A stretch of DNA of 5,569 bases from Cytophagaceae bacterium. Its GTDB lineage: Bacteria > Bacteroidota > Bacteroidia > Cytophagales > Spirosomataceae. Below the pieces are notes generated by a model. That model worked only from the letters and a program-made list of their open reading frames with translations. It was not told the origin of the DNA and ran no database searches. The translations under genes were made by a program, and so were the position numbers. Shown piece after piece: positions 1-5,569 of the stretch (positions are counted from its first letter, which is position 1; the number at the start of each line of letters is the position of its first letter). The DNA lies in contig CANHKE010000111.1 in NCBI GenBank assembly GCA_947461155.1, positions 1 through 5,569 of the forward strand, read 5' to 3'.

Positions 1-92
1 CGGATTTGGAGTATCAAGGCAATACGCCGAATCAATGGAACGGCGTTCCGGATGATGTATTGAAGAAGTATGGTTTAAGTTATGACGCATAA
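1..92 (+). CDS. C-terminal end of an unidentified protein (5' truncated by window)
   Basis: An open frame runs from the left edge (codons starting at position 3) to a TAA at 90-92, giving 29 visible residues that end in GVPDDVLKKYGLSYDA. The composition is that of a normal soluble protein, with Trp, Tyr, Asp and Lys and no low-complexity sequence. Its last 11 nt overlap the start of the downstream pgeF-like gene in another frame, which is typical of tightly packed co-transcribed genes and supports this being a real coding end. I do not recognise the family from so short a tail and assign no function. Confidence 0.6.
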   Translation, partial: DLEYQGNTPNQWNGVPDDVLKKYGLSYDA

Positions 93-816
93 TCGAGTCA
101 TTCGACCCGACATATTTACACACATTCCTCAGCTCGTGGCGGGTATTTCGACTCGCCACGGCGGAGTGAGTTCACAAGCCTATCAAAGTTTAAATTTAGG
201 AATACATACCGACGATGACCCGTTGGCGATCGAAGCAAATCTGAAGCTTTTTTGTGCAGATTTGGGGATCGCGCCGGAGGCGTTGGCACGTTCGTATCAG
301 GTCCATGGATCAGCCATCTGGCATGCTCGCATTCCGGGGTATGAAACTGGTTTTGATGCGGTTTTGGCGTCTGAGCAGGGTATTTTTGCGGGTGTGGGGA
401 TAGCGGATTGTTGCCCTATTTTACTCGCAGACCCCGTCCGTCAAACCGCTGCGGCCATTCATGCCGGCTGGAAAGGCACCGTCGCTCAAATCGTTTCTAA
501 AACTGCCTCCGCGCTGATTGCTCAAGGTTCTAATCCCGCAGATATGCTGGCGTACATTGGCCCTTGCATCAGCCTTGCACATTTCGAAGTGGGCGATGAG
601 GTGGCGGTGCAATTTGAGTTGAAGGAAAAGCGCGGCGCGCGCTGGCATGTGGATTTAAAGGCCACGAATGCGGCGCAATTACAGGCATTAGGTATCACCC
701 AAATTGAAATTTCCGACTACTGCACGGTAGCTAATAATGATGTGTTCTATTCGCATCGGAAAGAAAAGGGGATTACAGGCAGGATGCTGGCGGTAGTGGG
801 ATTTGTTCGACCATAA
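82..816 (+). CDS. pgeF: PgeF/YfiH-family protein (laccase-domain / peptidoglycan editing factor, purine nucleoside enzyme family)
   Basis: This is a complete 244-residue protein, the usual length for the YfiH (Cu-oxidase_4, DUF152) family. Family motifs occur in order: STRHGGVS (23-30) followed by LNLG, QVHG (73-76), ADCCP (108-112), HAGWKGT (127-133), YIGPCIS (158-164) and YSHRKEKGITGR (223-234). The conserved metal/active-site triad appears intact as His75, Cys110 and His127. Known for the family: E. coli YfiH/PgeF helps keep peptidoglycan precursors correct by acting against L-Ser misincorporation at the first stem-peptide position. Relatives, including the FAMIN group, act on purine nucleosides (phosphorylase and adenosine deaminase activities), and laccase activity has also been reported. 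Which reaction dominates here cannot be read from sequence. No signal peptide is seen, so it is cytoplasmic. The ATG at 82 lies inside the upstream gene's last codons, suggesting translational coupling. There is no strong Shine-Dalgarno, only the purine-rich AAGAAG at 63-68. GC is clearly higher than in the next gene. Confidence 0.93.
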   Translation: MTHNRVIRPDIFTHIPQLVAGISTRHGGVSSQAYQSLNLGIHTDDDPLAIEANLKLFCADLGIAPEALARSYQVHGSAIWHARIPGYETGFDAVLASEQGIFAGVGIADCCPILLADPVRQTAAAIHAGWKGTVAQIVSKTASALIAQGSNPADMLAYIGPCISLAHFEVGDEVAVQFELKEKRGARWHVDLKATNAAQLQALGITQIEISDYCTVANNDVFYSHRKEKGITGRMLAVVGFVRP

Positions 817-838
817 GCGAAATACGATTCGAAAAGAC

Positions 839-846
839 TATTTTTG
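839..846 (+). promoter_or_regulatory. Possible Bacteroidota-type -7 promoter box
   Basis: TATTTTTG matches the TAnnTTTG -7 consensus described for the primary sigma factor of Bacteroidota. It lies 22 nt after the pgeF stop and about 125 nt before the araC-type start codon, which would give a leader of roughly 115-120 nt. No TTTG or TTG is seen at the expected -33 position; the nearest upstream TTTG, at 802-805, is too far away. In AT-rich DNA a chance match is plausible, so this is only a candidate. Confidence 0.25.
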
Positions 847-855
847 TCCTACTGG

Positions 856-914
856 TTCAAACGAAAGAAGGTTTCCGGATCAAATCAAATCAAATCTAAT
901 TTAATCCGTTTGAA
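856..914. repeat. Spaced inverted repeat with an internal CAAAT repeat upstream of the regulator
   Basis: TTCAAACG at 856-863 is the exact reverse complement of CGTTTGAA at 907-914, separated by 43 nt. A second, overlapping pair CGGAT (876-880) / ATCCG (904-908) lies inside it; the two pairs share bases at 907-908, so they cannot both form fully. Between the arms, CAAAT is repeated three times exactly (881-895), followed by two degenerate copies. A related sequence, TTCGTTT, recurs inverted at 952-958, just before the regulator's start. The block could be an operator for the adjacent AraC-type protein or a leader hairpin. The function is inference, and short repeats like these can occur by chance. 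Confidence 0.3.
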
Positions 915-970
915 TCGAACAATTTTTTAGTACTTACGCATTAAAATCGAGTTCGTTTAAAGTAAAATTT

Positions 971-2125
971 ATGTTGTTAACATCGATCTATATCAACATT
1001 TTTATATGTCTTCTCATGTTGATTTTTCAGTGGCGGGAAAATAAAACAGTGGTTTATCTCATATTGATCATCATCATTTTTAATATTAGGCAATTAAGTG
1101 GATTGTTGATCTCAAGCTATCAGAAAGAAGATGATTTAGTTAAAATCCTATTTAAAGCAGACCCCTTGGTTTATTTAATAGGACCTTTGATTTTGTACTA
1201 TTTTAAAAGTTTAATACAAGGAAAATTAGTTTTTGATTACAAGTTCTTGTTATTCATGCTGCCTGCATTTGTGATATTCGTGAATAGTTTACCTTATTAT
1301 CAATTACCCCTGCAGGAAAAATTAAACGTCATTAAGTCCATTAAACAAAATTCATATGTGCTAAATTTTCCTCACCGACATACCTTACTTTTTAGCTTTA
1401 AAACGCAGACCAAATTCATAATAATTTCAAATTTTCTTTTCTTTATCTATTCCATTCGTTATTACATATTAGAGAGGAAAGCAATTCAGTTGAAGACTAA
1501 AAACATTCAGTTTATTCATACAAACTTTTTGTTATTCTTAATCTCCATTTTTCCTGGACTACTAATATTGATTTATTCTTCATACCGGTTTTCTAAATTT
1601 TCAATAAGTACAACTGACAATTCCGAATACCATTATTTATTTACCATTGTTACGCCCATCAGTTTCATATTGTTTCCCAAATTGATTTATGGCTTCAATT
1701 CGAATTCCACCATTTCACAAATATTCCAAAACTTAATTAATCGACTTTTTAGTGATACGACACATTTAGCGACAGAAATAGCTGAGCAATCAAGTGATTA
1801 TGAGCGCATTATCCGTTTCATCGAAACAAAAAAGCCTTACTTAAATTCAAATTTCTCCTTACATACGCTGTCGCATGATTTAAATATGCCACATGTACGT
1901 TTGTCTAATTGTTTCAGTAAAGAAATTAAAACGACATTCCCGGAATATCGGAATCGTAAACGAATTGAGCATTCCATTCAGCTATTTAAGGAAAATGAGC
2001 ACCGTCAAATTTCGATTGAAGGCATTGCTACACAATGTGGGTTTAAGAATAGGTCGTCTTTCTACCTGGCATTTAAGGCGGAATATGACATGACCCCAAC
2101 GGAATGGATCGCTAAATATTTGTAA
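971..2125 (+). CDS. Membrane-anchored AraC-family transcriptional regulator
   Basis: The protein has 384 residues. The N-terminal ~240 residues are strongly hydrophobic, with about seven likely membrane helices (roughly 3-20, 27-48, 64-82, 89-106, 147-166, 182-203 and 221-240). A linker of about 35 residues leads to a C-terminal AraC/XylS DNA-binding domain (about 278-382) with two helix-turn-helix units: one at about 296-316 (LHTLSHDLNMPHVRLSNCFS) and a more conserved one at about 347-368 (IEGIATQCGFKNRSSFYLAF), ending in the typical MTPTEW. This architecture is common in Bacteroidota. The membrane part presumably senses a signal and the cytoplasmic C-terminus binds DNA, but no ligand is known from sequence. 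The ATG at 971 is the first start in a frame open only from 914, and no Shine-Dalgarno is evident. The gene is much more AT-rich than pgeF (about 30% GC in one hand-counted 60-nt row against about 53%), partly because of the hydrophobic codons. It has no same-strand partner and its target is unknown. Confidence 0.9.
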   Translation: MLLTSIYINIFICLLMLIFQWRENKTVVYLILIIIIFNIRQLSGLLISSYQKEDDLVKILFKADPLVYLIGPLILYYFKSLIQGKLVFDYKFLLFMLPAFVIFVNSLPYYQLPLQEKLNVIKSIKQNSYVLNFPHRHTLLFSFKTQTKFIIISNFLFFIYSIRYYILERKAIQLKTKNIQFIHTNFLLFLISIFPGLLILIYSSYRFSKFSISTTDNSEYHYLFTIVTPISFILFPKLIYGFNSNSTISQIFQNLINRLFSDTTHLATEIAEQSSDYERIIRFIETKKPYLNSNFSLHTLSHDLNMPHVRLSNCFSKEIKTTFPEYRNRKRIEHSIQLFKENEHRQISIEGIATQCGFKNRSSFYLAFKAEYDMTPTEWIAKYL

Positions 2126-2189
2126 ACGGGATAAATGCCGCAGAGAACTATGAAAATGGCCATGTTACAGCAAAAATAAACAGGAAATT

Positions 2190-4433
2190 TCATCGATTAT
2201 TTTTGACTCCCATTAACATGATTAGGTCTTCTATTTTTTTACCTTGTTCTTCTAATTGCTTATGGAGAACATCTATTTGCTTTTGTTGATCCTGAATCGC
2301 TTTGGTTAATACCGGAACTAAGTTGGCATACGTAATCCCTAATATTTCACCTTTTTCGATATCCCCTTCGATTCCCGTGATCACCTCGGGAACGAGTTTA
2401 TTGACCTCTTGCGCAATAAATCCAACTTGTTTTAACTCATTACTAATTAACGTATACTCCACAGGTCTTAATTGCATGACTGTGGACAAACCATAATGTG
2501 TATCCCTGATATTTTTCTTGATGCGTATGTCGGAGGCAGCTGTCCAGCCAACTTGCCCACCAATTTTTGTCACCAAATTATTTCCCAAAACGATTGTATT
2601 ACTTGCAGACACAATGGCTTTGTATCCGATTGCAGTTGCATTTGATAGGTTAGTCAAGCTGGCATCGGCTTCATAGCCGAGGGCTGTATTGTAATCTCCT
2701 GTTTTATTTTTTTGTAATGAATTTGTTCCCAAAGCGGTATTTCCACTGCCACTTGTATTTTGTTGAAGCGAATACCAACCAAGCGCAGTATTTTCATTCC
2801 CTGTTTGGTTATAATAAAGTGTATAAGACCCGTTGGCGCTATTTCGATACCCCGTCGTATTGGATTTCAAAGTAGAATAGCCGAAGGCTGAATTATCATA
2901 GCCTGTCGACGTCGTTTGCAGCGACAAAGCTCCAACCCCTGTATTTCGTGTACCAGTCGTATGGGATTGAAGTGAATATGAACCCAAGGCCGTATTAAAA
3001 GAACCTATATACGTTGGATTCGTTCTTGCTGTATTATTTTGCAGCGCAAAATACCCGACGGCGGTATTATCGGTTCCCACCGAATTAGCTTGTAGTGACG
3101 CGTTACCAAAGGCCGTATTTCGAACACCTGAATTAGCGCGCATCGATGCATTTCCGATGGAGGTATTGGTATTATCACCCCCACCTATTCCGATGACAAT
3201 TCCGTTTACCGTTAATTGATTTGCTCCTAAATCAACGTCGCCTGTGGCGCCGCTATAAGGAACCCAGGCAGTACCTGAAGTAATTGAACTCACAGCTGTG
3301 GCCACATAAGCAGTGGTCGCTAATTTCGTGGAGTTATCCCCCGCCGTTTGTGTAGGGGCAGTCGGGGTTCCAGTAAATGACGGTGAAGCTAGATTTGCTT
3401 TATTGGCCAGCGCCGGCACCGTGGGGTATGTGGCCGTTCCCCCCAAATCCCCTGAAAGCTGAATTTTTCCAGCAGCCAATGTCGTCGCATCGGGAACGCC
3501 ACTCGAGGCAATTTGGGAAATCGATTGATCTACATAGGCCTTAGTTGCCTTCTGACTTGGATATAATTGGTCGGAAGGATTTGCTGCGCCTAAATCTATG
3601 GAGGTGGATTTATTCGATAGCATTTCCGCGGCCCCTGTCAGGGTACTGACCGATGCGTTGGTGGTATTAAGCTGACTTTGCAATCCAACTAAATGATTGC
3701 GGTTTTCGGTAATGTGGGTTTGTTGGTCTGCCAACTGACCGCCGATGGCGGCAATTGAGCTGGTGTGCGCGTCAACTTGCTGGTCTAACCGGCTAAGGTT
3801 TTGGTTGGTCACCAAAAATGCAGCATCGCTGGCTTGTTTATGGGCGGTAATCGTTTGATTGGTCGCCGCGATCTGATTGCTGTTTTCTACTATATCCATT
3901 TTCACTGGATCGAGGTCTTTGGGAATTAAATACCCGGGGTCATTCGTGAATTGGGAAAGTTTGGTGGGGGCATCACGCACGTTTTTGTAATCAACAGCTT
4001 CTGCGTATAAGGCGTAAGGGGTGTAGGTGAATTTTTGTGTGCTGACTTGTTTGAAGCTGGCACAGCCATCGTAGCTGATGCTGACTTTCAGGCTTTTGAC
4101 TTGGGAATTCCAAACAACACGCTCAAAGGCGTTGTTTGCACTCGCACCAAAACTCACTTGCGTCTGTATGCCGCTGCCGATGGCAGCACTGACAAGCCCA
4201 TACGCATCCGTGGTGACTTGTTGGGTTTCCTCGTAATCCAATCCCCCAGCAGCATTCAGTAAGGAAAAGCATAAACACACATTACCCTTGACTAAGGGCT
4301 GTCCGGTGATGGGTGCTCCGGGAATGTCGATGGACGAAGGATCCAGGATGACTGCCTGGTAGTTCAGCGTTTTTTGCGCGAATGCGCTCAGGCTAACGAG
4401 GCTGATGAACAAAAGGAGGAAGTGCTTATTCAT
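2190..4433 (-). CDS. Secreted fibre protein with YadA-head-like repeats and C-terminal S74 self-processing chaperone domain
   Basis: The protein has 747 residues from the ATG at 4431-4433. An in-frame ATG at 4488-4490 would add 19 residues ahead of a perfect signal peptide (MNKHF…SAFA|Q), so I chose the shorter form. Domains in order: signal peptide 1-19; a Bacteroidota N-terminal domain about 20-146 (NYQAVILD…YTPYALYAEA); a stalk about 180-270 with hydrophobic heptad positions at 206, 213, 220, 227, 234, 241, 248, 255 and 262; phage-tail-fibre-like segments (ATKAYVDQSI, then SFTGTPTAPTQTAGDNSTKL and ATTAYV, about 295-380); 17-residue N-T-A-x-G beta-roll repeats about 423-611; an S74 intramolecular chaperone from about 632 (SDIRIKKN at 634-641, VGFIAQEVNKLVPEV, ITYANLVPVLTKAI); and a final coiled coil. 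Known for S74 domains: they drive trimer folding and then cleave themselves just before the motif serine. Here a putative Ser634/Lys639 pair is present. I infer an exported trimeric fibre, perhaps an adhesin. No lipobox or type IX secretion tail is visible. Ligand and surface anchoring are unknown. Confidence 0.88.
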   Translation of the reverse strand: MNKHFLLLFISLVSLSAFAQKTLNYQAVILDPSSIDIPGAPITGQPLVKGNVCLCFSLLNAAGGLDYEETQQVTTDAYGLVSAAIGSGIQTQVSFGASANNAFERVVWNSQVKSLKVSISYDGCASFKQVSTQKFTYTPYALYAEAVDYKNVRDAPTKLSQFTNDPGYLIPKDLDPVKMDIVENSNQIAATNQTITAHKQASDAAFLVTNQNLSRLDQQVDAHTSSIAAIGGQLADQQTHITENRNHLVGLQSQLNTTNASVSTLTGAAEMLSNKSTSIDLGAANPSDQLYPSQKATKAYVDQSISQIASSGVPDATTLAAGKIQLSGDLGGTATYPTVPALANKANLASPSFTGTPTAPTQTAGDNSTKLATTAYVATAVSSITSGTAWVPYSGATGDVDLGANQLTVNGIVIGIGGGDNTNTSIGNASMRANSGVRNTAFGNASLQANSVGTDNTAVGYFALQNNTARTNPTYIGSFNTALGSYSLQSHTTGTRNTGVGALSLQTTSTGYDNSAFGYSTLKSNTTGYRNSANGSYTLYYNQTGNENTALGWYSLQQNTSGSGNTALGTNSLQKNKTGDYNTALGYEADASLTNLSNATAIGYKAIVSASNTIVLGNNLVTKIGGQVGWTAASDIRIKKNIRDTHYGLSTVMQLRPVEYTLISNELKQVGFIAQEVNKLVPEVITGIEGDIEKGEILGITYANLVPVLTKAIQDQQKQIDVLHKQLEEQGKKIEDLIMLMGVKNNR
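2211..2540 (-). other. S74 (endosialidase-type) intramolecular chaperone domain within the fibre gene
   Basis: This stretch encodes residues about 632-741 of the fibre protein. The motif SDIRIKKN begins with Ser634 (codon 2532-2534), with Lys639 five residues on, matching the Ser-Lys pair reported for phage endosialidase and tail-fibre chaperones. The conserved GFIAQEVNKLVPE follows, then TYANLVPVLTKAIQDQQ, which runs into a coiled coil with hydrophobic residues every seven positions (Val706, Ile713, Ile720, Leu727, Ile734, Met741). Cleavage before Ser634 would release a C-terminal fragment of 114 residues. Activity is inferred from the motif. Confidence 0.85.
2601..3167 (-). repeat. Coding tandem repeats of 51 bp (17 residues), YadA-head-like beta-roll
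   Basis: About ten units lie within the fibre gene, residues about 423-611, each starting N-[TS]-[AG]-x-G, followed by a [SA]-L-[QK] stretch and a T-G or S-G turn. Examples are NTALGSYSLQSHTTGTR, NTGVGALSLQTTSTGYD and NTALGTNSLQKNKTGDY. Seven consecutive central or flanking units are exactly 17 residues apart from one 24-residue unit, and the first and last units are 16 or shorter. At DNA level the copies have diverged, so the repeat is old and selected for protein structure and not a fresh slippage expansion. The pattern resembles the YadA-head (Hep_Hag) left-handed beta-roll and Bacteroidota tail-fibre-domain proteins. Confidence 0.88.
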
Positions 4434-4517
4434 ATTCGTGGTAGGTATTTTATAAAGAATAACAAGGAATACACGTATGGGGTAAACCATAGGTTGACTA
4501 TAAGCGCAGGCGTCAGG

Positions 4518-4553
4518 ATACCCATTCGGTTTTAAATAGTTCGAATGGGGTAT
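4518..4553 (-). terminator. Intergenic hairpin just downstream of the FISUMP gene (possible terminator or processing site)
   Basis: CCCATTCG (4521-4528) pairs perfectly with CGAATGGG (4542-4549). After a single bulged G (4550) the stem extends by ATA/TAT (4518-4520 with 4551-4553), giving 11 pairs around a 13-nt AT-rich loop. It starts 10 nt after the stop codon of the leftward gene at 4563-5567, the right place for a terminator on that strand. However, the minus-strand sequence after the hairpin is CCTGACGCC, with no T-run, so intrinsic termination is doubtful. It could instead weaken read-through into the fibre gene or stabilise the upstream message's 3' end. Confidence 0.4.
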
Positions 4554-4562
4554 GCTACTAAT

Positions 4563-5567
4563 TTAATTTTGAATGCAGCGAACCGAATGCCCATGGGTTT
4601 TAGTATAATTCGTGTCAAACCAGGTAGTTGAGGCATTCACTCCAAAGTAATAAACCGCACCAATTCGATTTGCCGGACCGACTGTATAGGCTGTATCCGT
4701 TAAATATTGACCAAAATTTCCTTGAGCAATTTGCCATGAGTTGGGTCCACTTCCCGAAGCAACTCCCGATAATGGTAGCTTTAATCCATAAAGTGCATCA
4801 AATGAACCATTTGCATTTTGAGATGTGAATTTTACACTTTCCGCATAATATTCACTACCCGTTGGTAGTCTAAATCCTGCTGGACATGGATTATTCGTCG
4901 CATTTACCCCAGACCAAAGTGTATTATCAGGTGTGGCTAGCCAATCATTTGAACCATCAGTTGGTTTAATATATTTGCTATTGGTTGGCACTGAAGTAGT
5001 TGATCTTACACTAATGAAATCAGCACTCGTACCATTCTTGACCATTTTTTCATGTCCGTCTGCCGGTCTCCCCCACTCAAAATAATCGCCATAGGCTAAT
5101 GCATCTGTTGAACTTTGCGCCACCCTTGATGCCCCTAGATTGCGATCAAGCCACGTCCTCCCGGTTTTGGTAACCACCGTTCCATACGTAGAAAAACTGA
5201 CCGTAGTGCTGTAGGAGGTGCCAGAGCTATTGGTCGAATAGGCTCTGACATAATAGGTCGTGTTTTGACTTAGGCCCGTTAGTGCACTAGTGAATACGCC
5301 AAAGCTTCCTCCGTCTGTAGTTACATTATCTGCAAGGGTCGGGGTGAGGTTTGTACTGCTGTAACATATTCCTGAGGCCAAAATAGCTCCTCCGCCACTG
5401 GACGTTATATTTCCTTTAATCGTTGCGGTGGTTAATCCGAATATTGACACATTCGTACTTCCTAGGGTCGGTGGTATACCGGACTTTTGTATGAACCCAA
5501 CGGGGATCACCTGGGCATTTGCGCCAAAAGCATAAAAGGTCAATAAAAGAATGATGCCTTTTTTCAT
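4563..5567 (-). CDS. Secreted protein with FN3-like domain and FISUMP (Fibrobacter succinogenes major paralogous) domain
   Basis: The protein has 334 residues. The signal peptide MKKGIILLLTFYAFGANA|Q (1-18) ends with Gln at +1, so it is not a lipoprotein. Residues about 36-127 form an FN3-like beta-sandwich domain of the type frequent in Bacteroidota (ATIKGNI, ILASGICYS, TDGGSFGVFTSALTGLSQNT, TYYVRAYSTNSSG). Residues about 129-334 match the FISUMP domain: TWLDRNLGASRVAQSS, YGDYFEWGRPADGHE, NPCPAGFRLPTGSEY and the closing HGHSVRCIQN. Cys228 and Cys331, near the two conserved motifs, could form a disulfide. The FISUMP role is unknown; such proteins are generally extracytoplasmic and often occur in paralogous sets. 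No type IX secretion C-terminal domain is seen. The start lies two bases from the window's right edge, but the Lys-Lys-hydrophobic signal peptide supports it. The fibre gene follows on the same strand after 129 nt with a hairpin between, so co-transcription is possible but uncertain. Confidence 0.87.
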   Translation of the reverse strand: MKKGIILLLTFYAFGANAQVIPVGFIQKSGIPPTLGSTNVSIFGLTTATIKGNITSSGGGAILASGICYSSTNLTPTLADNVTTDGGSFGVFTSALTGLSQNTTYYVRAYSTNSSGTSYSTTVSFSTYGTVVTKTGRTWLDRNLGASRVAQSSTDALAYGDYFEWGRPADGHEKMVKNGTSADFISVRSTTSVPTNSKYIKPTDGSNDWLATPDNTLWSGVNATNNPCPAGFRLPTGSEYYAESVKFTSQNANGSFDALYGLKLPLSGVASGSGPNSWQIAQGNFGQYLTDTAYTVGPANRIGAVYYFGVNASTTWFDTNYTKTHGHSVRCIQN

Positions 5568-5569
5568 GA

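Noticed and set aside
421..648. Minus-strand open frame of 75 codons inside pgeF
   Set aside because: It lies wholly antisense to a strongly conserved gene, has no recognisable domain, and its frame is explained by the GC-rich coding sequence opposite.
881..895. CAAAT pentamer repeat considered as a phase-variation tract
   Set aside because: Only three exact copies, too few for frequent slippage.
1893..2093. Plus-strand open frame of 66 codons inside the AraC-type gene
   Set aside because: It is the +1 shadow of the helix-turn-helix coding region and has no features of its own.
2156..2163. ATGGCCAT palindrome in the gap between the convergent genes, considered as a terminator
   Set aside because: It is an eight-base palindrome with no loop and no adjacent T-run, too weak to call; the 64-nt gap shows no convincing bidirectional terminator.
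2601..3167. CRISPR-like or microsatellite interpretation of the 51-bp periodicity
   Set aside because: The periodicity is at protein level with diverged codons and no constant DNA repeat, fitting a beta-roll coding repeat.
4035..4262. Plus-strand open frames opposite the two secreted proteins (also 2302-2496 and 4628-4828)
   Set aside because: They are antisense to well-supported coding sequence and their translations show no domain or plausible signal.
2190..4433. Prophage remnant, because of the tail-fibre-like modules
   Set aside because: The protein has a Sec signal peptide and a Bacteroidota secreted-protein N-terminal domain, and no other phage gene is seen in the window.
4434..4490. 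In-frame N-terminal extension of the fibre protein from an ATG at 4488-4490
   Set aside because: It would place 19 extra residues before a textbook signal peptide that starts at the ATG at 4431-4433; the shorter start is far more plausible.

Overview
The window looks like a chromosomal segment of a member of the Bacteroidota. Three things point there. The two leftward genes encode secreted proteins with domain types that are abundant in that phylum: the 'NYQAV…PYALYAEA' N-terminal domain, an FN3-like domain fused to a FISUMP domain, and a YadA-head-like repeat followed by an S74 tail-fibre chaperone. The regulator is the membrane-anchored AraC type common in that phylum. One TAnnTTTG-like promoter box is present, and no strong Shine-Dalgarno sequences are seen. 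Genus cannot be decided from the sequence alone.

Layout, left to right. Positions 1-92 (+) hold the last 29 codons of an unidentified gene. It overlaps by 11 nt the start of a complete pgeF/yfiH-family gene (82-816, +), so the two are probably translated from one message. A 154-nt spacer follows, with a possible promoter box, a spaced inverted repeat and a short CAAAT repeat. Then comes an AT-rich gene for a roughly seven-helix membrane protein ending in an AraC-type DNA-binding domain (971-2125, +). It meets head-on, across a 64-nt gap, a long leftward gene (2190-4433, -) for a secreted fibre protein. Upstream of that on the minus strand, after a 129-nt gap with a hairpin, is a second secreted protein (4563-5567, -) with FN3-like and FISUMP domains.

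How the genes relate. The left pair is housekeeping (cell-wall or purine-related enzyme). The right pair is probably a cell-envelope or surface set: both proteins have Sec signal peptides, neither has a lipobox cysteine, and neither shows a recognisable type IX secretion C-terminal domain. The fibre protein is the richest object here. It is a modular, probably trimeric fibre with a heptad coiled-coil stalk, phage-fibre-like linker modules, a beta-roll of 17-residue repeats, and a C-terminal chaperone carrying the Ser-Lys motif for self-cleavage. The AraC regulator has no partner gene on its own strand. A regulatory link to the convergent surface genes is possible but nothing in the sequence proves it.

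I found no RNA genes, CRISPR array, insertion sequence or phage operon. I see no convincing wholly undescribed system: the gene families are recognisable, and the open questions concern export, self-processing and regulation.
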